Source of the DNA: an uncultured Woeseiaceae bacterium
GTDB lineage: Bacteria; Pseudomonadota; Gammaproteobacteria; Steroidobacterales; Woeseiaceae
Length of the DNA: 48,106 nt
Assembly: GCA_947258565.1 (NCBI GenBank)
Contig: CAMYJB010000021.1
Span: 1-48,106 of the forward strand
Direction of reading: 5' to 3'
How positions within the stretch are numbered: the first letter of the stretch is position 1; the number at the start of each line of letters is the position of its first letter. The notes beneath the pieces were generated by a model. The model worked only from the letters and a program-made list of their open reading frames with translations, had not been told where the DNA came from and searched no databases. The translations under genes were made by a program, and so were the position numbers. Below are positions 35,852 to 44,053 of this stretch, piece after piece.

Positions 35852-37803
35852 CAGGCTGTCTCCGCCACTGCCTTGTCGCTGGCAGGGCTTGCCGCCGCGA
35901 CCATGCGGTAACGACGATCGCTGGCGGCGATCAGGCCGCCGAGCGCCATGACGAGGCAGCCCAGCCAGATGAAGCGGATCATCGGCTTGTACTGCACGCG
36001 CACGCTCCACGTGTCCTGCCCGATCTGGTCGCCGAGCGCGACGAACAGGTCGCGGGTCAGGCCCGCATCAATACCTGCTTCGGTCATGGGGCTTTTCTGC
36101 ACCAGGTACTGACGCTTCTGCGGGCGTACTTCGGCAACGAACTCGCCGTTGCGGCGAATGTCGATGACTGCCTCGCGAGCGGAATAGTTCGGGCCACGGA
36201 CATCCCTCAGTTCACGCATCTCGTACTGGTACTTGCCGATCTCGATCGACTCGCCGGGACGCAGGGCCCGGTCCGTCTCGATACCGAAGGTATTCACCAT
36301 CGTGACGCCGAGCACGAACAGGCCGACACCGATGTGGGCGACCGACATGCCGAGCACGGCCGGCGTCAGCTTCACGTTGCTGCGCCAGGCCCTGAGCGGC
36401 TGAATCAGTGAAACCACGATAATCCACACGCCCGCGACGCTGCCGACCGCAGCCAGCGCGCCGAATGCCCCGCCGTACATGAAGGGGATGACGATCCCGA
36501 TCACCAGCGCGACCGCGGCCGGGATGCGCAATCTGCGCAGCCAGGGCGCTGCCGGCTGCGAGCGCCACGCTGCGTGCATGCCCAGGCCCATCAGCAGAAC
36601 GAGCGGCAGCATCGGAATAGCGAACGCGACGTTGAACCACGGCGCACCGACCGAGATCTTGCCGGCGTTGAGGACTTCGACGACGAGCGGCGCGAGGGTG
36701 CCGATGAAGACAAGCAGCGCGGCGATGACGAGCAGCACGTTGTTCAGTAGCAGGAAGGTCTCGCGCGACAGCGGCGCGAAGCCCACCGTGGAGTCGAGCC
36801 CCGGCGCACGCCAGGCATACAAGACCAGCGCACTAAGGATGACGACGCCGAGGAAACCGAGAATGAAAAAACCGCGCGTCGGATCGGTCGCGAACGCATG
36901 CACCGAGACGAGAATCCCCGAGCGGACCAGGAACGTGCCCAGCAGGCTGAGCGAAAAGGCCGCAATGGCGAGCAACAGCGTCCAGCTCTTGAACAGGCCG
37001 CGACGCTCGGTGACCGCCAGCGAATGAATCAGCGCCGTGCCGACCAGCCACGGCATGAAGGAAGCGTTCTCGACCGGGTCCCAGAACCACCAGCCGCCCC
37101 AGCCGAGTTCGTAATACGCCCACCAGCTGCCGAGCGCGATGCCGACGGTCAGGAACAGCCAGGCCACCGTCGTCCAGGGCCGCGTCCATTTCGCCCACGT
37201 CCGGTCCAGGTTGCCGCTCAGCATGGCGGCAATCGCGAACGCGAACGCCACCGAGAAGCCCACGTAGCCCGCGTAGAGAATGGGAGGGTGTATCGCGAGG
37301 CCCGGGTCCTGCAGCAGCGGGTTCAGGTCGGCACCGTCCGCCGGCGCCGGCGTGAGCCGTTCGAACGGGTTCGAGGTCAGCAGCGTGAACAGCAGGAAAC
37401 CCGTCGACAGCAGCCCGAGCACGGCGATCACGCGCGCCGAAAATGCCTGCGGGAGATTGTGGCTGAAATAGCTCACCGCGACGGTCCAGATCGCCAGGAT
37501 CAGTATCCACATCAGCAGCGAGCCTTCGTGCGCACCCCACACGGCAGAGACCTTGTAGATCGTCGGCAGGGAGAGCTGCGAGTGGTTGGCTACGTACAGG
37601 ACCGAAAAATCGCTTTGTACGAACGCCCAGACCAGGCAGCCGAATGCGAAAGCCACAAAGAAAAACTGTCCATTCGCCGCCGTGCGCCCGACGGCCATCA
37701 TCGCCGCGTCGTTCCGGTGCGCGCCCACGAGCGGAATGATGCCCTGGCACAACGCCAGCGAAAGCGCCAGGATCAGCGCGAAATGCCCGATCTCAGGAAT
37801 CAT
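35851..37803 (-). CDS. ccmF: Haem lyase CcmF
   Basis: Large integral-membrane core of the cytochrome c haem ligase. From ATG 37803 it has 650 residues, the usual length. The tryptophan-rich periplasmic WWD segment is GWGGWWFWDPVENASFMPWL, with flanking His residues; PPILYAGYVGFSVAFAFA and VVWGAHEGS-type stretches (here AVWGAHEGSLLMW) are also conserved. About 14-15 membrane helices are visible. The start at MIPEIGHFAL overlaps the ccmE end by 11 bases; a longer frame runs into ccmE and is rejected. Confidence 0.95.
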   Translation of the reverse strand: MIPEIGHFALILALSLALCQGIIPLVGAHRNDAAMMAVGRTAANGQFFFVAFAFGCLVWAFVQSDFSVLYVANHSQLSLPTIYKVSAVWGAHEGSLLMWILILAIWTVAVSYFSHNLPQAFSARVIAVLGLLSTGFLLFTLLTSNPFERLTPAPADGADLNPLLQDPGLAIHPPILYAGYVGFSVAFAFAIAAMLSGNLDRTWAKWTRPWTTVAWLFLTVGIALGSWWAYYELGWGGWWFWDPVENASFMPWLVGTALIHSLAVTERRGLFKSWTLLLAIAAFSLSLLGTFLVRSGILVSVHAFATDPTRGFFILGFLGVVILSALVLYAWRAPGLDSTVGFAPLSRETFLLLNNVLLVIAALLVFIGTLAPLVVEVLNAGKISVGAPWFNVAFAIPMLPLVLLMGLGMHAAWRSQPAAPWLRRLRIPAAVALVIGIVIPFMYGGAFGALAAVGSVAGVWIIVVSLIQPLRAWRSNVKLTPAVLGMSVAHIGVGLFVLGVTMVNTFGIETDRALRPGESIEIGKYQYEMRELRDVRGPNYSAREAVIDIRRNGEFVAEVRPQKRQYLVQKSPMTEAGIDAGLTRDLFVALGDQIGQDTWSVRVQYKPMIRFIWLGCLVMALGGLIAASDRRYRMVAAASPASDKAVAETA

Positions 37804-38272
37804 TGGCGTTGCACTCCGTGGACAGGTACTGCACGGACTTGGTCTGGTCCTGGACGTGCTTGGCCAGGGATTCTGCGACCTCCGGCGCCATGTATTCTTC
37901 GTCGTGTTTCGCCATGATCTTGTCGGCGACGAAGGTGCCGTTGCCGCCCATGCGCCCGTGCGCAACCACGCCCTGACCTTCGCGGAACAGGTCGGGGACC
38001 ACGCCGCTGTAGGTTACCGGCAGCGCACAGCGCGTATCCGTGACCTCGAACGACATGTCCAACGAGCCCTCTTCACGCTCGACGGTACCGGCAACCACGA
38101 GCCCGCCGATCCGGAAATTTCGTTCCTTCGGATAGTTTCCCGCCATGACGTCGGATATCTCGACAAAGAACATCATGTTGTCTTTGAATGCCCGCAACGT
38201 GAACGTCGCCGCGATCGCGAGTCCGACCGCAACGAGGCCGACGGCCAGCATTCGCTGCTGCCTGGGTTTCAT
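37793..38272 (-). CDS. ccmE: Haem chaperone CcmE
   Basis: Periplasmic haem carrier that binds haem covalently from the CcmABCD complex and hands it to CcmF. The 159 residues have an anchor helix (about 9-26) and the OB-fold body (NFRIGGLVVAGTV; DLFREGQGVVAHG). The haem-binding motif H-x3-Y is present as His123 to Tyr127 in KIMAKHDEEYMAPEV. The start overlaps the ccmD stop (ATGA). Confidence 0.95.
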   Translation of the reverse strand: MKPRQQRMLAVGLVAVGLAIAATFTLRAFKDNMMFFVEISDVMAGNYPKERNFRIGGLVVAGTVEREEGSLDMSFEVTDTRCALPVTYSGVVPDLFREGQGVVAHGRMGGNGTFVADKIMAKHDEEYMAPEVAESLAKHVQDQTKSVQYLSTECNANDS

Positions 38273-38430
38273 GCACTTTCCTCCAGCGCCTTGATGCGCA
38301 CTTCGATTTCCTTATACACGGTCGACTGGCGGGCACGCACCCGCCATTCGTTGATGATCAGCACCGCCGCCGCCAGGCCGAAACAGGTCCAGACGTACGT
38401 GCCGTAGCCACCCATCGCAAGACTTTCCAT
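38269..38430 (-). CDS. ccmD: Haem exporter small subunit CcmD
   Basis: Small membrane protein of 53 residues that helps release haem-loaded CcmE from the CcmABC complex. The translation begins MESLAMGGYGTYVWTCFGLA, followed by a hydrophobic stretch and NEWRVRARQSTVYKEIEVRI; this Tyr/Trp-rich N-terminus, single helix and basic tail are typical. The TGA of ccmC overlaps its ATG (TGATG) and its own stop overlaps the ccmE start (ATGA), so all are coupled. Confidence 0.92.
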   Translation of the reverse strand: MESLAMGGYGTYVWTCFGLAAAVLIINEWRVRARQSTVYKEIEVRIKALEESA

Positions 38431-39182
38431 CAGCTTTGACCCTCCGGAGCCAAAATCATTTCCTTAACCCAACGCGTCCGCCGCTCGCGGAACAGCACCT
38501 CGGTGCGGGTGCGCCGCAGCAGCAGCGACCCGAACAGGAGCGTGAAACCGAAAATATTCGCCAACAGCGGATACAGCATCCCCGGATCCATCGCAGGCCC
38601 GTCCTTGGCCATGATCGTCTGGCCCTGGTGCAGGGAACTCCACCACTCCACCGAGTAATGCACGATGATGACGTTCACAACGCCGACCAGTGCCAGCACC
38701 GCACTCGCCTTGTCGGCCTTGGCCGTGTCGTCAATTGCGGCTCTGAGCGCCATGTACCCGAAGTAGAAAAACAGCAGGATCAGCTCCGACATCATCCTTG
38801 GATCCGCCCATTCCCACCAGGTTCCCCACATCGGCCGGCCCCAGATCGAGCCGGTCGCCAGCGCGAGGAACGTGAACCAGGCCCCGAGCGGCGCCGCGGA
38901 GGCCGCCACGGCGTGGGCGAGCTTCATGCGCCAGATGAGCCCGATGCCGCCGGCGACCGCCATGATCATATACGCCATCATCGACAGGTACGCCGACGGT
39001 ACATGAACATAGATGATCCGGAACGCATCGCCCTGCTGGTAGTCCATGGGCGCAAGAAACAGGCCCGCGTAGACACCGTAGGCAATGAGGGCCAGGCCCG
39101 GCAACAGCAGCACGGCGCTGAAGATCGGGGCAATCCTGTAGAAGTGTGGCGGCGACGCCAGCTGATGAAACCATTTCCACAT
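38430..39182 (-). CDS. ccmC: Haem exporter membrane subunit CcmC
   Basis: Six-helix inner-membrane protein that presents haem to CcmE. The 250 residues include the tryptophan-rich WGRPMWGTWWEWADPRMMSE motif and the flanking conserved His in IIYVHVPSAYLS and VIIVHYSVEWWSSLH. It follows the ccmB gene by 11 bases. Confidence 0.95.
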   Translation of the reverse strand: MWKWFHQLASPPHFYRIAPIFSAVLLLPGLALIAYGVYAGLFLAPMDYQQGDAFRIIYVHVPSAYLSMMAYMIMAVAGGIGLIWRMKLAHAVAASAAPLGAWFTFLALATGSIWGRPMWGTWWEWADPRMMSELILLFFYFGYMALRAAIDDTAKADKASAVLALVGVVNVIIVHYSVEWWSSLHQGQTIMAKDGPAMDPGMLYPLLANIFGFTLLFGSLLLRRTRTEVLFRERRTRWVKEMILAPEGQS

Positions 39183-39193
39183 GGGCGGGGATT

Positions 39194-39892
39194 CTACTCG
39201 TTACTAATACGTAATGCGGCGGCTGTTGCATAAGGCGCCAGACTCAGCGTACCGACCGCGTAGGCGGCCAGTGCCCAGATTCCGGCTGAATAGGTCTCGT
39301 TACCGGCCGCGAGCGACACGGTGTTGGCGCCGATGATGAGCACCGGCATCGACAACGGCAGGATCAGCAAGCTCAGCAACGCGGTGCCGCGGTGCAGGCC
39401 GACCGTCAGCGCCGCCCCTATAGAGCCTAACAAACTCAGGCTAATGGTGCCGAGCGTCAGGGTCAGCATCAACACTAGGACAACGTCGCTCTGCATTCGA
39501 TAAGTGATAGCCACGATGGGAGAAACCAGTACGAGCGGCAAGCCGCTCGTCAGCCAGTGCGAGATTGTCTTACCGAGGCCCACCAGTGGCAAGGGCTGCG
39601 GACTCACGAGCAGCTGCTCCAGGCTGCCATCGTCGAAGTCGGAAATGAACAGGCTGTTCAGCGAAATCAGCATGGCCAGCAATGCCGCAACCCACAACAC
39701 GCCGGGACCGCTGAACGTCAGTTGTTCGGCGCTCGGCCCCACGGCCAGCGGGAACAGCGTGCAGACCATCGCGAAGAAGAACAGCGGGTTGAGCACGTCG
39801 CCAGGCCGTTTCCACGCCAGCAGCAGGTCGCGCCGGGCGACGGCCGTTAGCCCGCTCATCATGCTGGGCATGTGACGCTCGGAGTCTGTCAT
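39194..39892 (-). CDS. ccmB: Haem exporter membrane subunit CcmB
   Basis: Membrane component of the CcmAB ABC transporter acting with CcmC and CcmD in release of holo-CcmE. From ATG 39892 it has 232 residues, about six helices, and family stretches AVARRDLLLAWKRPGDVLNP, LFFFAMVCTLFPLAVGP and LFISDFDDGSLEQLLVSPQP. The start overlaps the ccmA stop by 4 bases (ATGA). In-frame ATGs a few codons in are possible alternatives. The long upstream frame extension overlaps ccmA and is rejected. Confidence 0.94.
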   Translation of the reverse strand: MTDSERHMPSMMSGLTAVARRDLLLAWKRPGDVLNPLFFFAMVCTLFPLAVGPSAEQLTFSGPGVLWVAALLAMLISLNSLFISDFDDGSLEQLLVSPQPLPLVGLGKTISHWLTSGLPLVLVSPIVAITYRMQSDVVLVLMLTLTLGTISLSLLGSIGAALTVGLHRGTALLSLLILPLSMPVLIIGANTVSLAAGNETYSAGIWALAAYAVGTLSLAPYATAAALRISNE

Positions 39893-40503
39893 TGCAGGAT
39901 TACCTTCTTTACCGGCGCATCGATCTCGACATCCTGGTGGGCCGCCATCACGCACAGTCCGCCCTTGTCCAGGTGTTCCTTGACCAGACGCATAACCAGG
40001 GCGCGGCCCTCGCGGTCGAGGTTGGTAAACGGCTCGTCCAGCAACCAGAGCGGCACGTCCGCGAGCAGCATGCGGGCCAGCGCGACCCGGCGTTGCTGGC
40101 CCGCCGAGAGCGATCGGAGAGGCAAAGGCTTGAGCCGGCTGATTTCGAGGCGCTCGAGCACTGTCTCGAGGCTGTCGCTGCCCTGCGGACGCAAAGCCGC
40201 CTCGAAGCGCAGATTCTCGACCAGCGTAAGATCCGCCTTGAGTCCGACGCGATGTGCAGTCCATACCAACGCACCATGAAAGACCTGGCGCTGCTCGCCA
40301 ACCGGCATACCATTCCAGCTCACCACGCCCTTCTCGAGATCGAGCATGCCCACGATGGCTCTCATCAGGCTGGTCTTACCGCTGCCGTTCGAGCCCTCGA
40401 GGATCAGTAATTCGCCGGCGTTAAGCGCAAAACTGACACCCCGGAACAGGCAGCGGTCGCCGCGGAAGAGCGTAAGGTTCTCCGCAGATAGTTGTGCAGT
40501 CAA
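39889..40503 (-). CDS. ccmA: Haem exporter ATP-binding subunit CcmA
   Basis: ATPase of the CcmAB transporter. The 204 residues have a Walker A at 37-44 (GSNGSGKT), a signature LRSLSAGQQRRVALARM, a Walker B (WLLDEPFTNLD) and a switch His (AAHQDVE). The start is TTG 40503, because no ATG lies in frame until well inside the protein. The TTG overlaps the TGA of a 26-codon frame (TTGA), so translation may depend on coupling. It is the first gene of the operon ccmABCDEFGHI-nitronate monooxygenase-crcB. Confidence 0.94.
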   Translation of the reverse strand: MTAQLSAENLTLFRGDRCLFRGVSFALNAGELLILEGSNGSGKTSLMRAIVGMLDLEKGVVSWNGMPVGEQRQVFHGALVWTAHRVGLKADLTLVENLRFEAALRPQGSDSLETVLERLEISRLKPLPLRSLSAGQQRRVALARMLLADVPLWLLDEPFTNLDREGRALVMRLVKEHLDKGGLCVMAAHQDVEIDAPVKKVILQ

Positions 40504-40580
40504 CGCCTTAGGTCCCGTCGCCGTTCACAGACGCTTTGGTTCAACTGCTCTAAATCCTTTTTATTCATTACTTTAGTCAT
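40500..40580 (-). CDS. Possible 26-residue leader peptide before ccmA
   Basis: A short frame begins at ATG 40580 with an AGGA motif at good spacing upstream, and encodes MTKVMNKKDLEQLNQSVCER followed by a basic end RRDLRR. Its TGA overlaps the TTG start of ccmA by the four-base TTGA, the same coupling style as elsewhere in this operon. The early codons are AT-rich. I do not recognise the peptide; it may be a leader that sets ccmA expression, or a small protein. It has a single Cys. Confidence 0.4.
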   Translation of the reverse strand: MTKVMNKKDLEQLNQSVCERRRDLRR

Positions 40581-40681
40581 GTTTCCTAAACAAGATCAGA
40601 GAACGCGTCCGCGTCTGTTTGATGCGTATAGGTTTTGCCAATTGCCGTTTGCAGGGCTTACCGCGCGACCGTAGACTGGAG

Positions 40682-40695
40682 AATCGGGCCCGATT
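40682..40695. promoter_or_regulatory. 14-base palindrome upstream of the FHA-ATPase gene
   Basis: AATCGGGCCCGATT is a perfect dyad about 75 bases before the ATG of the FHA-ATPase gene, in the 266-base gap to ccmA. A few such dyads are expected by chance in the window. Apart from this and the mini-frame overlapping ccmA, the gap holds no gene I can support. Confidence 0.25.
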
Positions 40696-40769
40696 TGGAC
40701 ATAAAAACGCGCGGCGGGCAACGATAACAGCGCGTATTAGGCAACAACAACACGAGCGAATTCAAGCGT

Positions 40770-42068
40770 ATGGACCTAGCCGCGGCAGGACTAAGGGAAC
40801 AACCCTTCCGCATCCAGGGCAAACCGGAGCCGATTGTATCGTATGCCTCGCATGTTGAGGGGCTCGAAGCGATACGCGCAGCCTGCAGGCAGCCGACCGG
40901 TCTCGCCTTGCTGCAGGGCCCACCGCTATCGGGCAAATCCACGCTTATCCAGCATCTTGTCGAGTCGCGCGACGACGACCAGGAATGCGCAGTCGTCGAC
41001 GGCACCGGCCTCAACGACGCGAGCCTGCTCGAGAACACGCTGCGACTGTTCGGCTATGAAGCCGATTTCAAAACGGAAAACGAATTGCTCGCGATGATAC
41101 GCGTGTTCGCGCTGCAGCAGGCGGCAAATCACCAGCCGCCGTTGCTCATCATCGAGAACACCCATCGACTGAATCCGAGTGCACTGCATGCGCTGTGCGG
41201 CCTCGCCGATCTCAAGTGCTTGAGAGCCCACCGGCTGACAAGTGCGCTCAAGATCGTACTGGTCAGCGATCGGTCGCTCGAGTCAATTATCGAGGCGCCC
41301 GCAATGGCATCGATTGCCCGTCGCGTAGCGGTTAACTTCCAGATGCGGCCGATGTCATGCGACGACGCCAAGGAATACCTGCGGGAGAAGCTCCGCAGGG
41401 CAGGCAGTGCAATACCGGAGTACGTATTCCCCAACTCGGTATGCGTCGAACTCTGGGACGCGTCAGGGGGCTGGCCCGGCGTGCTCGACCGGATCGCATT
41501 ATTGGCGCTGTCGCGCGCGGACGCCCTGCCTGTCGCTATTTCTGCAATCGAACGGCCATCGCTGCCTTATTCGGATTGGGACGACGACTCGCTCGCCGAA
41601 CTCGAAGATGCCGTCGGCGCGATTCCGGAACCGCCCAAACTTTTTGTCAGCAAGGATGGCGACGTCCACAAGGAGCTCATCTTCGATCAGCCCCGGTTAC
41701 TGATCGGCCGCTCGGAGCACAACGATATTGCCATCCCGAGCCGCTACGTCAGCCGTCATCACCTGCTGCTCGTCAGGCACGGCAGCACCACGTTCATGAT
41801 GGACCTGAACAGCAGCAACGGCACTTTCGTAAACTCGCGGCGCGTGTCGAACCACGTGCTGATCGACAACGACGTCATTACGGTCGGCAATCACCGGATC
41901 AAGTTCTGCGATCCGTATGCGAAGTCCCGCGGTACGATGACCGGCAGCGAATTCACCGACACGGCGATCATGAAGACGCTCGACGACATGCGCAACCTGC
42001 TCGCGCAGGAAAACACCGCGATGCTGCCGGTTCCGAGCGAGAACCTGCCGACCTACGGCAACAAGTAG
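40770..42068 (+). CDS. ExeA/TniB-like AAA ATPase with C-terminal FHA domain
   Basis: Protein of 432 residues. The N-terminal part resembles the GspA/ExeA ATPase family: LREQPFRIQGKPEPI, then Walker A at 50-58 (GPPLSGKST), Walker B in LLIIENTHRLNP and an arginine-containing stretch near RRVAVNFQMRPMS. After a linker (about 265-285) comes a forkhead-associated domain with all signature residues: GRSEHNDIAIPSRYVSRHH (Gly313) and DLNSSNGTFVNSRRV. FHA domains bind phosphothreonine, so the ATPase may be regulated by a Ser/Thr kinase or by assembly. ExeA proteins usually end in a peptidoglycan-binding domain; none is seen. No membrane helix is obvious. Convergent with tdk. Confidence 0.85.
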   Translation: MDLAAAGLREQPFRIQGKPEPIVSYASHVEGLEAIRAACRQPTGLALLQGPPLSGKSTLIQHLVESRDDDQECAVVDGTGLNDASLLENTLRLFGYEADFKTENELLAMIRVFALQQAANHQPPLLIIENTHRLNPSALHALCGLADLKCLRAHRLTSALKIVLVSDRSLESIIEAPAMASIARRVAVNFQMRPMSCDDAKEYLREKLRRAGSAIPEYVFPNSVCVELWDASGGWPGVLDRIALLALSRADALPVAISAIERPSLPYSDWDDDSLAELEDAVGAIPEPPKLFVSKDGDVHKELIFDQPRLLIGRSEHNDIAIPSRYVSRHHLLLVRHGSTTFMMDLNSSNGTFVNSRRVSNHVLIDNDVITVGNHRIKFCDPYAKSRGTMTGSEFTDTAIMKTLDDMRNLLAQENTAMLPVPSENLPTYGNK

Positions 42069-42074
42069 GGCCGC

Positions 42075-42653
42075 TCAGCCGTAATAGCTTTTCTTGAAGT
42101 GCTTGCGGCACATCGAGACATAGCGGTCATTGCCGCCGATCTCGACCTGTGAGCCCTCCCGCACCGCGTTGCCCTCTTCGTCCATGCGCAGGACCATCGT
42201 CGCCTTGGTGCCGCAGTGGCAGATCGCCTTTAATTCCTTGAGGTTGTCCGACCATGCAAGGAGGTACTTGCTGCCCTCGAACGGCTCCCCCTGGAAGTCC
42301 GTGCGCAGGCCGTACGCGAGCACCGGGATATTCAGGCTGTCGGTGACCTCGCCGAGCTGAAACACCTGCTGCTTGGTCAGGAACTGCGCTTCGTCGATGA
42401 GGACGCAGTGCAGCGGAGCATCCGCCAGCATGGACTGAACGAGGTCGAAGAGATTGTCCTCCGGCGAGAACGTCGTCGCTTCCGATTCGAGCCCGATCCG
42501 CGACGTCACTTTACCCGCGCCATAACGGTCGTCGAGCGCGGGTGCCATTACGACGGTAGACATTCCGCGTTCGCGGTAGTTGTAGCTCGATTGCAGGAGA
42601 GCCGTCGACTTGCCGGCGTTCATCGACGAATAATAGAAATACAGTTTTGCCAT
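42075..42653 (-). CDS. tdk: Thymidine kinase (type II)
   Basis: Salvage enzyme phosphorylating thymidine with ATP. The 192 residues match the family: P-loop in [16 protein letters not shown], the Asp/Glu motif [14 protein letters not shown] with the catalytic Glu, the lasso loop [18 protein letters not shown] and zinc ligands in [11 protein letters not shown] plus a Cys and His near the end (MCRKHFKK). It converges on the FHA-ATPase gene with 6 bases between. Confidence 0.97.
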   Translation of the reverse strand: MAKLYFYYSSMNAGKSTALLQSSYNYRERGMSTVVMAPALDDRYGAGKVTSRIGLESEATTFSPEDNLFDLVQSMLADAPLHCVLIDEAQFLTKQQVFQLGEVTDSLNIPVLAYGLRTDFQGEPFEGSKYLLAWSDNLKELKAICHCGTKATMVLRMDEEGNAVREGSQVEIGGNDRYVSMCRKHFKKSYYG

Positions 42654-42722
42654 CGGGGACTCGTAGCTGACGGAGTCCCGTTATTGTGGCACCGGATGCA
42701 GGGCCTTGCACCCGTCGAGGAC

Positions 42723-42962
42723 TCAGGGCCGAAGCTTGAGTACCGTCGCCAGCCTGCGCCGATGACCGTTGCTTCCGGCGCCCCTGTTGATGCCGGATTC
42801 TTCCCGGCACTTGTCGCAGACATTTCTCGGCCGGTGGTACGACGAGAATACCTGCGGTATCGGCGTGACGCGCCCTGCCCTGAGGCAGCGGCTGCAGATC
42901 ACCAGCTTGTTGAGCCGGTTCAGCAGTCGATAATCGACATTGTCCTTGCTGCTCGTGGCCAT
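42723..42962 (-). CDS. Small zinc-ribbon-like protein
   Basis: Family not recognised. From ATG 42962, with a GGAG ribosome binding site 7 bases upstream, it has 79 residues. Two CxxC pairs, Cys23/Cys26 (VICSRCLRAG) and Cys49/Cys52 (RNVCDKCREE), are spaced to bind one zinc ion. The N-terminus is helical and charged and the C-terminus is basic (NGHRRRLATVLKLRP), so nucleic acid binding is possible. It lies 69 bases upstream of tdk on the same strand. A longer frame reaches 43133 without a site for initiation. Confidence 0.6.
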   Translation of the reverse strand: MATSSKDNVDYRLLNRLNKLVICSRCLRAGRVTPIPQVFSSYHRPRNVCDKCREESGINRGAGSNGHRRRLATVLKLRP

Positions 42963-43136
42963 GTTCGAACTCCACGTGTCCCTGGACACCTTTTTGACAG
43001 GCGGCAAACCAAAAAACCAGTAAAGCGGAGCGCAAAGGCCGGAATTGTTAACTGGTCGTGGTTTTCGGTGTGACGCGCTCCGCATCTGCCATATCTCTAT
43101 AATGTGCCTGTCGCTGCCAACCCGGATTGCCATCGC

Positions 43137-44000
43137 ATGCTGAAAAAGCGCTTATTGTGGACTGCCGTCATAGTGCTCGCCGTCGCCGGTGCCGTTACCG
43201 GCCACGTCGACAAAGCATCCGAGGAACAGGCTGAAAATGCGCTGAAAAACGCGCTGGTGACATTCGCCGTCGCCCGCACGCTCAACGGTGTGATCTCGGC
43301 TGCGCAGGGCACCGAAGTGGCACTGGAGCCCGGCGGCGTCGGCGTGGTTCTCTCCGTCGGTGAGGTCCTGGACCCGGTCAACGACCTGATCGAACGGTTT
43401 TCGGCCGTAATGCTCATCGCCGCGAGTTCACTCGGACTGCAGACGCTGCTCCTGAACATTACCAGCTGGTGGGGCGTGACCGCGTTGCTGTTCGCCGCGG
43501 CGGCCGCGTTCCTTGTCGTGATCTGGGCGCCCCGCTCGACGGCCGCGACTTACGCCGGGCCGGCGCTGCGGGTCTTGCTCATCCTGCTCTTTGTGCGATT
43601 CGCAGTACCGGTGCTCATCGTCGGCACGACCCTGATCTCCGACGCGTTCCTCGCGCCTGAGCAGGAAGCGGCGACCGCGATACTGCGGGACACCTCGGCG
43701 GACATCGAGCGCATCAGCGATGAGGCGCAGGCCGTGCCACCCGACGATCAGTCGTTCATGGACCGCCTCGGCGAAATGATCGACGAGTCTCTCCAGTCCA
43801 TGCGTGTCGGCGACCGCATGAAGGATTTAAAGGAAAGCGCCTCCAGTGCCGCAGAGCACATCGTCAGCCTGATCGCGATCTTCGTGCTGCAGACGATCCT
43901 GTTGCCACTGCTGTTCCTGTGGCTGTTCGTGGCGGGCCTCAAAGGCATCGCCAGCCGCTCGCCGAAGCTGTTCCAGGGCGGCGGTGATGGCGGCCGGTAG
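43137..44000 (+). CDS. Conserved membrane protein, unknown function
   Basis: From ATG 43137 it has 287 residues. Hydrophobic segments lie at about 6-24, 90-105, 113-132, 140-165 and 250-275. A soluble helical stretch at about 175-245 (rich in Asp, Glu and Ser, including MKDLKESASSAAEHIVSLI) precedes the last helix, possibly a coiled coil. I do not recognise the family. An upstream in-frame GTG at 43104 is possible. Convergent with the phospholipase D gene. Confidence 0.7.
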   Translation: MLKKRLLWTAVIVLAVAGAVTGHVDKASEEQAENALKNALVTFAVARTLNGVISAAQGTEVALEPGGVGVVLSVGEVLDPVNDLIERFSAVMLIAASSLGLQTLLLNITSWWGVTALLFAAAAAFLVVIWAPRSTAATYAGPALRVLLILLFVRFAVPVLIVGTTLISDAFLAPEQEAATAILRDTSADIERISDEAQAVPPDDQSFMDRLGEMIDESLQSMRVGDRMKDLKESASSAAEHIVSLIAIFVLQTILLPLLFLWLFVAGLKGIASRSPKLFQGGGDGGR

Positions 44001-44053
44001 CGCGCAGAAGCGGGCCGCTGCCCGCGAACCCGGTCACGATCCGAGATCCGGTC

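Noticed and set aside
44010..44025. GCGGGC/GCCCGC hairpin between convergent genes
   Set aside because: Six-base stem without a T run on either strand; GC-rich hairpins of this size are common here.
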